Shown piece after piece: positions 47,273 to 56,478 of a DNA stretch of 64,000 nt. Numbering within the stretch: the first letter of the stretch is position 1; each line of letters starts with the position of its first letter. The notes below the pieces were generated by a model. The model did no database searches. It was not told the origin of the DNA and saw only the letters and a program-made list of their open reading frames with translations. The DNA comes from an uncultured Pseudorhodobacter sp. (lineage in GTDB: Bacteria > Pseudomonadota > Alphaproteobacteria > Rhodobacterales > Rhodobacteraceae), in contig CAJXWJ010000005.1 in the NCBI GenBank assembly GCA_913062925.1, positions 20,326 to 84,325 on the forward strand, in the 5' to 3' direction. Position numbers and translations under genes: made by a program.

Positions 47273-47976
47273 TACACGGACTCCTGTTTGCGCACAGTGC
47301 GTTGCTCGATGCGTTTTTCGTGTGCGCCTTGCACGATGCGGTGCACATAGATGCCGGGCAGGTGGATGCTGTCGGGGTCAAGCGCGCCAAGCGGCACGAT
47401 TTCTTCGACTTCCGCGACGCAGACCTTGCCGCAGGTGGCGGCAGGCGGGTTGAAGTTGCGCGCGGTTTTGCGGAACACCAGGTTGCCCGAAGGGTCGGCC
47501 TTCCAGGCTTTGACGATCGAGAGGTCAGCGACGATGCCGCGTTCCAAGATATAGTCCTGGCCGTCGAAGGTTTTCACCTCTTTGCCCTCGGCGATCACGG
47601 TGCCGACGCCGGTTTTGGTGTAAAATCCGGGGATGCCGGCACCGCCTGCGCGCATGCGTTCGGCAAGCGTGCCTTGGGGGTTGAATTCCAGCTCGAGCTC
47701 GCCAGAGAGATATTGGCGCATGAATTCGGCGTTTTCCCCGACATAAGACGAGATCATTTTCTTGACCTGCCGGGTTTCCAGCAGCACGCCAAGGCCAAAG
47801 CCGTCAACGCCTGCATTGTTCGAGGCCACGGTCAGACCTTTGGTGCCCGCGTCGCGGATGGCGGCGATCAGCAGTTCGGGGATGCCGCAAAGGCCAAAGC
47901 CGCCCGCCGCGATCAGCATATCGTCAAACAACAGCCCATCGAGGGCCGCCGCAGCCGTGGGGTAGATTTTCTTCAT
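47272..47976 (-). CDS. scoA: 3-oxoacid CoA-transferase subunit A
   Basis: 234 residues. CoA-binding [16 protein letters not shown] and the [34 protein letters not shown] region (quoted in part as [18 protein letters not shown]) mark subunit A. GGAGGAC precedes ATG 47976. The class (succinyl-CoA dependent) is inferred from overall similarity to ScoA; an AtoD role is the alternative. Confidence 0.94.
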   Translation of the reverse strand: MKKIYPTAAAALDGLLFDDMLIAAGGFGLCGIPELLIAAIRDAGTKGLTVASNNAGVDGFGLGVLLETRQVKKMISSYVGENAEFMRQYLSGELELEFNPQGTLAERMRAGGAGIPGFYTKTGVGTVIAEGKEVKTFDGQDYILERGIVADLSIVKAWKADPSGNLVFRKTARNFNPPAATCGKVCVAEVEEIVPLGALDPDSIHLPGIYVHRIVQGAHEKRIEQRTVRKQESV

Positions 47977-48165
47977 GTGCGTCCTCCGCAAACTCTGGTG
48001 GTCATAAAAGCAGGGAATGGGGCGGTGTCAATCGCTGCGCTGCGGCGAGGCGGGTTTTCCCCGCCGCTTTGGCGAAAGTGTTGCGGCGTGCAGGCAGGAT
48101 ATTGTTTAGGCCGCAGGAACAGGCTAGGGAAAGGTCAGGGCAGCGCCTGCTGCCTGATGCGCTGT

Positions 48166-48252
48166 GCGGGCGTGCTGGAATGGTAGACAGACCAGACTTA
48201 AAATCTGTTGGGCCTTGTGCCCGTGTGGGTTCGAGTCCCACCGCCCGTACCA
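48166..48252 (+). tRNA. tRNA-Leu (anticodon TAA)
   Basis: Acceptor stem GCGGGCG/CGCCCGT (G1 pairs with U72), anticodon loop CTTAAAA, a long variable arm typical of type II tRNA, T arm GGGTTCGAGTCCC, and encoded CCA. The UAA anticodon reads UUA/UUG. Confidence 0.95.
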
Positions 48253-48334
48253 CCGATCCCACAGCTCTGACGTAGCTTGGGGCAGGCGGGCCGAGTGCGG
48301 GCGATTTTTGCCGCAAACCTAAGGAGACATCGCC

Positions 48335-48922
48335 ATGCTGTGGAGTATTCGTGCGCGCCTGAAACCGGCGCTGACGGTGATCGAGATGATCCCGAATGTG
48401 CATCGCACGCCAGCTTTGGCGGCGCTGCGGCGGGCGGCTTTGGATGGGCGCTGTGCCACGCTGCGGCTGACGCCAGAGGAGCGCGAGGTTGCGTTTTTTG
48501 ACGGGCCTGTGCAGCTGATCTCGCCGATCGGGGCGCGGCTGTTGCTGGCGCTTTATCGTGAGGGGCGGATCAAGCTGAAGAAACCTGCGGTGGCAAAACT
48601 GCCAGCGCTTGAGGCCTATATCGCGACTGAGGCCGCATTTCTCGCCGAGGTGGCGCAGCTTTTGGCCGAAGAGGACGCCAAGCGCGACCGGCTGGCCTGC
48701 ATCGTCGCCGATCCGTCTTGCGCACGCGCAGACGAGCTGAGCCCGTTTCTGATTGATAAGGTGATCACTGCCAAGCTTGGCTACGGCGCGCTGGGCCAAA
48801 TGCAGATCGCAGGGCTTATGTGCCATAAGGAGCTTGCCGACGCCGCCGATCCAAGCCGCGATGGTGATCAAATTCGCTGCTGGTGGCTGGATGCGCAGGG
48901 CCATCGCCACGGCGATCTGTGA
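48335..48922 (+). CDS. Hypothetical protein
   Basis: 195 residues. It begins MLWSIRARLKPALTVIEMIPNVHRTPALAALRRAAL and ends QIRCWWLDAQGHRHGDL. No signal peptide or membrane segment. AAGGAGAC lies 14 bases before the ATG, within a usual range for a weak site. Codon pattern agrees with neighbours. I do not recognise a family. It follows tRNA-Leu by 82 bases. Confidence 0.65.
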   Translation: MLWSIRARLKPALTVIEMIPNVHRTPALAALRRAALDGRCATLRLTPEEREVAFFDGPVQLISPIGARLLLALYREGRIKLKKPAVAKLPALEAYIATEAAFLAEVAQLLAEEDAKRDRLACIVADPSCARADELSPFLIDKVITAKLGYGALGQMQIAGLMCHKELADAADPSRDGDQIRCWWLDAQGHRHGDL

Positions 48923-48985
48923 GCGCGCAGATCAAGGTCTGATGCCGCTTGCGCCATGGTAAGCTAAGGTGATTGCAGGTTAAAT

Positions 48986-49059
48986 TGGAGGCGGGTATCG
49001 GAATCGAACCGATCTACATGGATTTGCAATCCAGCGCATAGCCTGCCTGCCCACCCGCC
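48986..49059 (-). tRNA. tRNA-Cys (anticodon GCA)
   Basis: Acceptor stem GGCGGGT/ACCCGCC, anticodon stem-loop GGATT-GCA-AATCC, T arm with GGTTCGATTCC, discriminator T and encoded CCA at 48986-48988. Standard 74-nt form. Confidence 0.96.
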
Positions 49060-49148
49060 TCAACGTCTTGAGGGAATAGGGGAAAGCGGCGAGGGGTGCA
49101 AGGGGGGAAACACACAAAGCCAGCTTGGCGCCAGCTTGAAAATGCAAA

Positions 49149-49170
49149 CGGCCGCCCCGAAGGACGGCCG
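49149..49170 (-). terminator. Terminator of tRNA-Gly
   Basis: On the minus strand CGGCCGTCC-TTCG-GGGCGGCCG, a nine-pair stem with a UUCG tetraloop, followed by TTTGCATTTT. It lies 9 bases beyond the tRNA 3' end. Confidence 0.8.
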
Positions 49171-49179
49171 ATTTGATAC

Positions 49180-49254
49180 TGGAGCGGGCGAGGCGATTCG
49201 AACGCCCGACCCTAACCTTGGCAAGGTTATGCTCTACCCCTGAGCTACGCCCGC
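49180..49254 (-). tRNA. tRNA-Gly (anticodon GCC)
   Basis: Acceptor GCGGGCG/CGCCCGC, D arm GCTC/GAGC, anticodon stem-loop AACCTTGCCAAGGTT, T arm GGCGTTCGAATCGCC and encoded CCA. 75 nt. Confidence 0.96.
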
Positions 49255-49327
49255 ACCGATCGGATGGCCGTGAGATAAGCGAGCAGCACCGCCCTTGCAA
49301 GAGCAAAAATGCATAGGCCCAAAGGAT

Positions 49328-50515
49328 TTATCCGCGCACCACCTCTGCCGCCTCAATCAGGCCTTGGGCGATATAATCCAACTCGGCCTCGGTCAGCCGG
49401 GTGGGCAAGCGCACATCGCAAGCCCGCATCAACATTGCCCGGGTTTGCGGCAGATCAGGGGCCGGGCCAAGGAATTCCCAGTTCCAAAATGCGCGGGCAT
49501 TGCCCTCTGACAAACCAAAAACCTGCACCGAGATCTGCCGCTTTTTCGCCTCGGCCTGAAAGGCCAGCGCTTGCGCATCGCTCCAATCACCGCTGAGGTT
49601 GAACTGAATGGAATCAGGCGCGCGCTGTTCGGGGGGCAGGGCAGGCGGCACGCGCAGATGCGCCGAGCCGTTCAGCTGCGCCGCCACCCGATCATGGCCC
49701 GCACGCCCCTTTGCCACCCGCAGCGCCACCTCGGGCAATTGCGGCCGGATCACCGCCGCCGAAAGATTCTGCATCCGCATGTTGTAAAGCGGCAATTTGT
49801 TCTGCCACAGCATAAAGCTGTTCTGCATGCCCGGATGCTTCTTCCAATTGCTCTCATAAGCCCCCGACATGATCACAGCGCGGGCGGCAAGTTCAGGGTC
49901 ATCGGTGATCAAGATGCCGCCTTCGCCTGCATTCACCAACTTGTAAGATTGAAAGGAAAAACAGCCGATCTTGCCAATCGTGCCAATCGCGCGGCCATGC
50001 CACTCGGTGCCAAGACTATGGGCCGCATCCTCGATCACCGGAATGCCGCGCGCCTCACATAGCGCCATGATCGCATCCATATCTGAGGTATGTCCGCGCA
50101 TATGGCTGATCAAAACCGCATCCGCCCCCTCAAGCTTGGCGGCAAAATCACCGATATCAACGCGGTAATTCTCGCCCACCTCGACCAAAACCGGCAGGCA
50201 ATCAGCATGCACCACCGCCGAAGGCACCGCCGCAAAGGTAAATGCCGGGATCAAAACCCGTGCGCCCCGTGGCAAATCCAGCGCCTTCAAGGATAAAAAC
50301 AAAGCTGCTGAGCAGGAGGACACTGCCAGCGCATAACGCGCGCCCAAAAGCGCTGCGAACTCTTGCTCTAAAAGCGCCACTGGCGCCCCTGCTGCAGCCG
50401 TGTAGCGAAACAGGTCGCCAGAGCTTAACAACCGATCAATCTCCGCCCGCGCGGCCTGCGGGATCGGTTCGGCATCATAGGTGTTCGGGGCAAGACTTTG
50501 ACCATCTGGCGTCAT
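49328..50515 (-). CDS. DegT/DnrJ/EryC1-family aminotransferase
   Basis: 395 residues. A PLP-dependent sugar-aminotransferase fold. The Schiff-base lysine is in QSYKLVNAGEGG; VIEDAAHSLGTEWHGRAIG and the early AVSSCSAALFLSLKAL are family hallmarks. Members usually make amino sugars, but no other sugar-nucleotide gene is near, so the substrate is open. ATG 50515 was chosen; 50539 is possible. It lies downstream of site B repeat. Confidence 0.88.
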   Translation of the reverse strand: MTPDGQSLAPNTYDAEPIPQAARAEIDRLLSSGDLFRYTAAAGAPVALLEQEFAALLGARYALAVSSCSAALFLSLKALDLPRGARVLIPAFTFAAVPSAVVHADCLPVLVEVGENYRVDIGDFAAKLEGADAVLISHMRGHTSDMDAIMALCEARGIPVIEDAAHSLGTEWHGRAIGTIGKIGCFSFQSYKLVNAGEGGILITDDPELAARAVIMSGAYESNWKKHPGMQNSFMLWQNKLPLYNMRMQNLSAAVIRPQLPEVALRVAKGRAGHDRVAAQLNGSAHLRVPPALPPEQRAPDSIQFNLSGDWSDAQALAFQAEAKKRQISVQVFGLSEGNARAFWNWEFLGPAPDLPQTRAMLMRACDVRLPTRLTEAELDYIAQGLIEAAEVVRG

Positions 50516-50611
50516 GATTGTAGATATCCTTAAAATCATCTTCAGGATCTCTTAAAGACTGCGCGCATGACAGGCCAATGACAAAATTAACACTGCGTTG
50601 ATTTCCGCCGA

Positions 50612-50697
50612 TTTCATCTTGGTCGAAATATCCCCGCCGGAGGCTTCTGCGGCAAAGGCAAGGAGCCTCCGGCGGGGATATTTTAACCAAGATGAAA
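50612..50697. repeat. 34-bp inverted repeat (family site B)
   Basis: Left arm 50612-50645 and right arm 50664-50697 pair at 32 of 34 positions. The loop is 18 bases. Each arm contains CCGGCGGGGATATTT...CCAAGATGAAA or its complement. It lies just behind the puuB stop (50701) and ahead of the DegT gene. Confidence 0.9.
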
Positions 50698-50700
50698 GGC

Positions 50701-52002
50701 TTAGAGCCCTAATTTGTCACGCAGCGAAAACCAGGTCATCGCCAGCACCAACAAGGGCCAGCGCAGACCACCTGCACCGGGGAAGCGCGGTTGTGGCAGG
50801 CTTGCCATCAGATCAAAGCCTGCGGATGGGGCGAGGGTGGCCTCGGCCAAGAGTTTACCGGCGAGCGTGGCGATGGCGACACCGTGGCCAGAATAGCCCG
50901 AGGCTGAGAGGATATTTGGCGCAAGCTGGGTAAAGCAGGGCATGCGGTTGAGAGTAATCGCGAGCGTGCCGCCCCAAGCATAGTCTATGGGGGTGTCGCG
51001 CAGCTGCGGATAGACCGCAAGCATCGGTTTTGACACCGCTTTCAAGATGTCAGGGAAGCGGTAGCCATAGCTTTCGCCACCGCCAAACAGCAGGCGGTTG
51101 TCTTCGGACAGGCGCCAATAGTTCACCACGAACTTGGTGTCGGCCACGGCGATGGGCTGCGACAGGATCTGCGCCGCCTGCGCCCCCAAGGGTTTGGTGG
51201 CGATGATGAAGTTGTTGATCGGCATCACTTTTGCCGCGACCTCGCGGTTGAGCCCGCCAAGATAGCCATTGGCTGCGAGGATAACATGGTTGCAGCTGAC
51301 TTGGCCCTGCGCGGTTGTCACCAAGGGGTGTGGGCCTTGGTCCAGTGCGAGGACTTCGGACAGCTCGAAGATCTGCGCGCCCGCATCTTTTGCGGCTTTG
51401 GCCAGGCCGATGGCAAAGTTCAGCGGGTGGATATGGCCCGCTCCATGATCAAGATCGCCGCCTTGATAGGCCTGTGAGCCGATTAGGCTGCGGATGGCGC
51501 TGCGGTCCAGCGGTTCGATCTGGTCATAGCCATAGTCTTTCGCCAGTTTCGCCGCATAGGCGTGGGAGTGGCGCACCTCGGCCTCGCTCCAGCAGGCATG
51601 TGCGACGCCTGGGTGAAAGCTGACGGGCATCGCGTGGGTGGTGATCAGATCGCGCACCAGTGCTTTGGCGTCTTGCGCCAGATCCCAGAGCCTGTGGGCG
51701 GCGTCCACCCCCATGGTGTTTTCCAGCCAGTCTTGATCTTGGCGCTGGCCTGATCCAACCTGCCCGCCGTTGCGGCCAGAGGCGCCAAATCCGACCCGAT
51801 GCGCTTCGAGCACCACCACCCGCAGCCCCTTTTGCGCCAGATGCAGGGCGGCTGACAGGCCGGTATAGCCCGCGCCAATGATGCAGACATCAGCGCTGAC
51901 AGCCTCTTGCAACTGCGGGAAGGGCGCAAGATCGCTGCGGGTGGCGGCGTAATAGGACTTGGGGTATTGCCCCGCGTCGTCATTGGCGTGCAGAAGGTTC
52001 AT
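50701..52002 (-). CDS. puuB: Gamma-glutamylputrescine oxidoreductase
   Basis: 433 residues. FAD-dependent DAO-type oxidoreductase: CIIGAGYTGLSAALHLAQKG (Rossmann GxGxxG), GFGASGRNGGQVGSGQRQDQ and the closing LSASGYSGHGVAIATLAGKLLAE are shared with PuuB. The enzyme oxidises gamma-glutamylputrescine to gamma-glutamyl-aminobutyraldehyde. It follows the GS-like gene by one base. A different amine substrate remains possible. Confidence 0.85.
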   Translation of the reverse strand: MNLLHANDDAGQYPKSYYAATRSDLAPFPQLQEAVSADVCIIGAGYTGLSAALHLAQKGLRVVVLEAHRVGFGASGRNGGQVGSGQRQDQDWLENTMGVDAAHRLWDLAQDAKALVRDLITTHAMPVSFHPGVAHACWSEAEVRHSHAYAAKLAKDYGYDQIEPLDRSAIRSLIGSQAYQGGDLDHGAGHIHPLNFAIGLAKAAKDAGAQIFELSEVLALDQGPHPLVTTAQGQVSCNHVILAANGYLGGLNREVAAKVMPINNFIIATKPLGAQAAQILSQPIAVADTKFVVNYWRLSEDNRLLFGGGESYGYRFPDILKAVSKPMLAVYPQLRDTPIDYAWGGTLAITLNRMPCFTQLAPNILSASGYSGHGVAIATLAGKLLAEATLAPSAGFDLMASLPQPRFPGAGGLRWPLLVLAMTWFSLRDKLGL

Positions 52003-52003
52003 C

Positions 52004-53359
52004 TTAGACGCTCAGCAGCAGATGCTCGCGCTCCCATGGGCTGATCACCTGCAAGAACTCTTTGTATTCATTGCGCTTGACCGAGGTGTAGACCTTAACA
52101 AAATCTGCCCCCAGCACCTCGCACAGCGCTGCGTCTTCTTGCAGCAGATCCAGCGCGTCGGCCATATTGGTGGGGATATCGTCGCTGTCGATATAGGCGT
52201 TGGTCTTGAATTCGGGGCGGGGCTGCTTTTTCTCCATCAGGCCTAGGTAGCCGCAGGCCAGCGTGGCTGCGATGCCGAGATAGGGGTTGCAATCCATCCC
52301 CGGCAGGCGGTTTTCGATGCGCCGCGCCGAGGGGGACGAGATTGGCACCCGCAGCCCTGTGGTGCGGTTGTCACGGCCCCATTCAAGGTTAATCGGGGCT
52401 GCGAAATCGGGCACATAGCGGCGGTAGCTGTTCACATAGGGCGCAAGCAGGGCGATGGCGCCGGTCAGGTGGTTCTGCATGCCGGCGATGCAGTGTAAAA
52501 ACGCCTCGGTCTCTTCGCCTTTTTTGTCCGAGAAGATGTTCTTGCCGGTTTTGCTGTCGATCACCGAGGTGTGGATATGCATGGCTGAACCCGGCTCTCC
52601 GGCGATGGGTTTTGCCATGAAGGTGGCAAAGCAATCGTGGCGCAGCGCGGCCTCGCGGATCAGGCGTTTGAAGAAGAACACATCATCGGCCAGCCGGATC
52701 GGGTCACCATGGGCAAGGTTCAGCTCGATCTGACCCGCGCCGCCTTCTTGCAAGATGCCGTCGATTTCAAGGCCTTGGGCTTCGGCGAAATCATAGATGT
52801 CGTCGATCACCTTGCCGTATTCATCCACCGCCGAGAGGCTATAGGCCTGCTTGCCCGCAGCCCTGCGGCCCGAGCGGCCCATTGGCGGGATCACTGGCTG
52901 GTTGGGGTCGATGTTGCGCGCGGTCAGGAAAAACTCCATCTCGGGGGCGACAACCGGCGTCCAGCCTTGATCGGCATAAAGCTGCATCACGCGGCGCAGC
53001 AGGTTGCGCGGCGCAAAGGGCACCAGATTGCCTTGCTGATCCTTGGCGTCATGGATGACTTGCAAGGTCACATCCGCCGTCCAAGGTGCTGCTGTGGCGG
53101 TGGTAAAATCAGGCTCGAGGATCATGTCTGGTTCGGTAAAGGCGTCAAAGGGGCTGTCGGCCCATTCGCCCGTGATGGTCTGCAAAAAGATCGAGTTTGG
53201 CAGGAAGTAGTTGGTTTGATGCGCGAATTTCGCAGCAGGCATGGCTTTGCCGCGCGCCACGCCGGCGATATCGCCGATCACGCATTCCACTTCGTCCACA
53301 CGACGGCCTGCGATGTAGTCTCGGGCTGCCTCGGGCAGTTGGTCGGTCCATTTCGACAT
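52004..53359 (-). CDS. puuA: Gamma-glutamylputrescine synthetase-like glutamine synthetase (1)
   Basis: 451 residues. GS type I fold. Metal and substrate motifs are present: PEMEFF, QEGGAGQIELNLAHGDP, MAKPIAGEPGSAMHIHTS, NSYRRYVP and RIENRLPGMDCNPYLGIA. In PuuA-type enzymes ATP and glutamate are joined to putrescine. It lacks the adenylylation-site region of true GlnA. It is followed by puuB, which supports polyamine use. Confidence 0.88.
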   Translation of the reverse strand: MSKWTDQLPEAARDYIAGRRVDEVECVIGDIAGVARGKAMPAAKFAHQTNYFLPNSIFLQTITGEWADSPFDAFTEPDMILEPDFTTATAAPWTADVTLQVIHDAKDQQGNLVPFAPRNLLRRVMQLYADQGWTPVVAPEMEFFLTARNIDPNQPVIPPMGRSGRRAAGKQAYSLSAVDEYGKVIDDIYDFAEAQGLEIDGILQEGGAGQIELNLAHGDPIRLADDVFFFKRLIREAALRHDCFATFMAKPIAGEPGSAMHIHTSVIDSKTGKNIFSDKKGEETEAFLHCIAGMQNHLTGAIALLAPYVNSYRRYVPDFAAPINLEWGRDNRTTGLRVPISSPSARRIENRLPGMDCNPYLGIAATLACGYLGLMEKKQPRPEFKTNAYIDSDDIPTNMADALDLLQEDAALCEVLGADFVKVYTSVKRNEYKEFLQVISPWEREHLLLSV

Positions 53360-53406
53360 GGGTCACACTATTTTTGCGGGTTACCCTTGGCCTGATGGCA
53401 AAGGGC

Positions 53407-54087
53407 TTAGCTGCGTTTGGCCTGAAAGAAGGCCGCGATGCGGGCGGCCATGGTGGCAGAATTCAAAGGGTCGGAAAGCCGTGCGGTGGCGCTGTCCAGC
53501 AGCGGTTGCGGCACCACGCCGCGCCCGCGCGTCTGCGCCAGACCATCAACAAAGGCGGATTCAAATTCGGGATGCGCCTGCACCGTAAAGGCGCGGTCGT
53601 CGTAAAGCAGGGCCGCATTTTCGCAAAAGGCATTGCGCCCCACCACCCGCGCGGCTTCGGGTTTTTGCGTCACCTGATCTTGGTGCCAAGCGTTCAGCGT
53701 GATCTTTTCGCCTTCAAAATCATAATCGGTCGCCCCTGCCGCCCAACCGCCGGCAAACTTTTCGACCCGCCCGCCCATGGCTTGGGCAATGATCTGATGG
53801 CCAAAGCAAATCCCCACCAGCGGCACATGGGCTGCGTAGGCGTCGCGAATAAAGGCCTCCAGCGGCGGGATCCAAGCGTGATCTTCATAGGCGCCATGCC
53901 GCGAGCCGGTGATCAGCCAGCCGTCGCAGGCCTGCACATCGGCGGGAAACTCTCCGTCCACGACGCGAAAGCTGCGAAAGGCGAAACCGTAGCCCGCCAG
54001 CAGCCGTTCGAACATATCGGGATAATCTCCCGATTTTTCGATCAAAACATCGGGAGCTTGGCCAGTTTGAAGGATGCCGATCAGCAT
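53407..54087 (-). CDS. Class-I glutamine amidotransferase (GMP-synthase-like)
   Basis: 226 residues. Triad Cys94 (GICFGHQI), His172 and Glu174 (VQAHPEFE). It belongs to the type 1 GATase domain group rather than the C26 family of E. coli PuuD. Standing between two GS-like genes, it probably hydrolyses a gamma-glutamyl amide, but this is inferred from context. ATG 54087 was chosen over 54144. Confidence 0.85.
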   Translation of the reverse strand: MLIGILQTGQAPDVLIEKSGDYPDMFERLLAGYGFAFRSFRVVDGEFPADVQACDGWLITGSRHGAYEDHAWIPPLEAFIRDAYAAHVPLVGICFGHQIIAQAMGGRVEKFAGGWAAGATDYDFEGEKITLNAWHQDQVTQKPEAARVVGRNAFCENAALLYDDRAFTVQAHPEFESAFVDGLAQTRGRGVVPQPLLDSATARLSDPLNSATMAARIAAFFQAKRS

Positions 54088-54166
54088 AGGAATTCCGCTT
54101 TGCAAGGTCGTCTTAGCTAACGCAGCCTCCCCCCTTGCGGTCAAGGGGGGAAGATGCTTGTCGAGG

Positions 54167-55507
54167 TTACACGGTATCGAGATAAAGTTCGATCAGCTCT
54201 TGCGCGTTCAACTCGGCGGTATAGTGCAGCTCTTGCCGTTTGGTCGACACAAGGTTCTTGATCAACTCGGGGTGCAGAAAGCGCGGCACGATGGTGCTTT
54301 GTTCCAGCGCGTCGATGGCTGCGGCCCAAGTCGTTGGAATCTCGGGCAGACCGTCGATGGCATAGGCATTGCCGACAATCGGCGATGGCGCCTCCATCTG
54401 ATGTTCGATCCCGTCAAGCGCCGAGCCAAGGATCGCAGCCAGCATCAGATAGGGGTTCACATCGCCGCCTGCCACGCGGTGCTCGATCCGGCGCGCGGCG
54501 GGGTTGCCGGCGGGAATGCGAATGGCCGCGGTGCGGTTTTCATAGCCCCAAGCGATGGCGGTGGGGGCGTGTTTGCCCGGCACCAAACGCTCGTAGCTGT
54601 TTTGATGCGGTGCAAAGATCAGCGCGGAATCATGCATCGCGTTCAAGCAGCCCGCAACCGCATGTTTCAGCGCAGCCGTGCCCTTGGGCCCGCCGCTGTC
54701 AAAGATATTCTCGCCCTTCTCATCCAATATTGAGAAATGCGTGTGCAGACCCGACCCCGAATACTCGGGATAGGGTTTCGCCATAAAGCTGGCGGCAAAG
54801 CCGTGGCGGCGCGCCAGACCTTTCACCAACATCTTGAAGAACAAGGCATCATCGGCGGCGCGCAGGGCATCGTCGCAATGCATCAGGTTGACTTCAAACT
54901 GGCCCAAACCAGCCTCGGAGGTCGAGGTGTCGGCGGGAATGTCCATCGCCTCGCAGGCGTCGTAAAGGTCGGTGAAGAAGGTGTCAAAAGCGTCAAGCGC
55001 GCGGATCGACAGCGTCTCTGCGGCCTTGCGGCGCTTGCCAGAGCGCGGACTTGCCGGCACCTGCATGGTCTTGCCGGAATCGTCGATCAGGAAAAACTCC
55101 AGCTCGATCGCGCAAACCGGCGTCAGCCCGCGCGCCTTATAGCGGTCAACCACAGCCCGCAGCGCATGGCGCGGATCACCCTCGTAGGGCGTGCCGTTTT
55201 CGCGAAACATCCAGATCGGCAGCAGCGCTGTTGGCGCCTCGAGCCAAGGCATCGGCATAAAGCCACGCTCGGTTGGGCGCAGGATGCCGTCTTGGTCGCC
55301 CTGTTCAAAAACCAAAGGGCTGTCGTCGATATCTTCGCCCCAAATATCAAGGTTCAGCACCGAAAATGGAAAGCGGGTGCCGTTCTTAACCACATTATCT
55401 GCATAGCGGGCGGGCACGCGTTTGCCGCGGGCTTGCCCGTTCAAATCCGCCGCAGCGACACGAATTGTGCGCACGTCGGGATGCTTTCTCAGCCAATCTT
55501 TCATCAT
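54167..55507 (-). CDS. Gamma-glutamylputrescine synthetase-like glutamine synthetase (2)
   Basis: 446 residues. The same fold as its neighbour: AIELEFFLID, TSEAGLGQFEVNLMHCDD, MAKPYPEYSGSGLHTHFS, NSYERLVPGKHAPTAIAWG and RRIEHRVAGGDVNPYLMLA. The two paralogues are clearly diverged, so they may act on different amines. Start ATG 55507 or the adjacent 55504. About 140 bases separate it from the permease gene. Confidence 0.88.
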   Translation of the reverse strand: MMKDWLRKHPDVRTIRVAAADLNGQARGKRVPARYADNVVKNGTRFPFSVLNLDIWGEDIDDSPLVFEQGDQDGILRPTERGFMPMPWLEAPTALLPIWMFRENGTPYEGDPRHALRAVVDRYKARGLTPVCAIELEFFLIDDSGKTMQVPASPRSGKRRKAAETLSIRALDAFDTFFTDLYDACEAMDIPADTSTSEAGLGQFEVNLMHCDDALRAADDALFFKMLVKGLARRHGFAASFMAKPYPEYSGSGLHTHFSILDEKGENIFDSGGPKGTAALKHAVAGCLNAMHDSALIFAPHQNSYERLVPGKHAPTAIAWGYENRTAAIRIPAGNPAARRIEHRVAGGDVNPYLMLAAILGSALDGIEHQMEAPSPIVGNAYAIDGLPEIPTTWAAAIDALEQSTIVPRFLHPELIKNLVSTKRQELHYTAELNAQELIELYLDTV

Positions 55508-55650
55508 GTTTTCCAGGAGAGCACGCCACCTGCCACACATGCCGAAACCGGCCAGCGGAAGGTTTGGATCATGCCCTTGACCCTATCCTTTTGCATTGAT
55601 CCCGGCGGCTGCCGTTGTAGCAGTCCCGCAATTTGATCAAAAATAGCTTA

Positions 55651-56478
55651 CTATCGGAGCAACTGCGGACGCAAGCGAATTCTGCTTTGCTCGTTTTGCG
55701 GCAAATGTCGGTTCAAATGCCGGTTCACCCGACCAAACCCCCAGATCACGATCAGCGTCAGGATCACAAAGTAAAACGCGATGATCGGATAGGGGATAAA
55801 GGGGTTAAAGGTCTTATCGGCAAAATAGTTGGCGTAATAAAGCGCATCGCCCATCTGCCCAAAGGCCGGAAAGCCCGAGAAAAACACCAGCGTCGTCGAT
55901 TGCAGCATGAAAATCGCTTCGTTGGTATAGCTGGGCCAAGCCAGCCGCAGCATGGTGGGCCATTGCACACGGGTGAATTTCTTCCATCCAGTCAGACCAT
56001 AGGCCTCGGCAGCCTCTAGATCGCCCTTGGGAATCGATTGCAGCGCGCCGTAGAAAATCTCGGCCGAATAGGCGGCAGTGTTAAGAAACAACACGATCAG
56101 CGCCCCCGCCCAAGCCCGCGTCAGCCAAGAGGTTTCCACCGTCAGCCCCAGCAGATGAACGCCCGAGCGTGGCAGCAAGACCAGCAGCTCGTAGGCCAAA
56201 AAGAACTGGATAAACAAGGGCGAGCCGCGAAACACAAACACAAACCAATCGGCCGGTTTGCGCAGCAAGGGGCTGTGGGCAATGCGGGCAAGCGCCAGCA
56301 TATTGGCCAGAAAAAAGCCAAAGAACAGCGCCAAGATTGCGAAATAGACGTTCCAGATCAGCCCTGATCCGATCAGGGTGAACTGTTGGCACAGGGTAAA
56401 ATCGGTGCGCGGCAACAGCTTGGCCCCGATCCCGATCGAGCGCAGGCCATAGTCTGCGATGGTGTCGATGCAGCTCAT
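55651..56478 (-). CDS. Amino-acid/polyamine ABC permease (HisM-like)
   Basis: 275 residues, five or more hydrophobic segments. The EAA loop EAAEAYGLTGWKKFTRVQWPTML contacts the ATPase. It belongs to the polar amino-acid uptake (HisM/ArtM) group. Four-base overlap (ATGA) with the partner permease. Substrate is likely a basic or amide amino acid, or a polyamine-related compound, by context. Confidence 0.9.
   Translation of the reverse strand: MSCIDTIADYGLRSIGIGAKLLPRTDFTLCQQFTLIGSGLIWNVYFAILALFFGFFLANMLALARIAHSPLLRKPADWFVFVFRGSPLFIQFFLAYELLVLLPRSGVHLLGLTVETSWLTRAWAGALIVLFLNTAAYSAEIFYGALQSIPKGDLEAAEAYGLTGWKKFTRVQWPTMLRLAWPSYTNEAIFMLQSTTLVFFSGFPAFGQMGDALYYANYFADKTFNPFIPYPIIAFYFVILTLIVIWGFGRVNRHLNRHLPQNEQSRIRLRPQLLR

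Noticed and set aside
48166..49254. tRNA cluster as an integration hotspot
   Set aside because: No integrase, no duplicated tRNA ends and no change of composition next to the three tRNAs.
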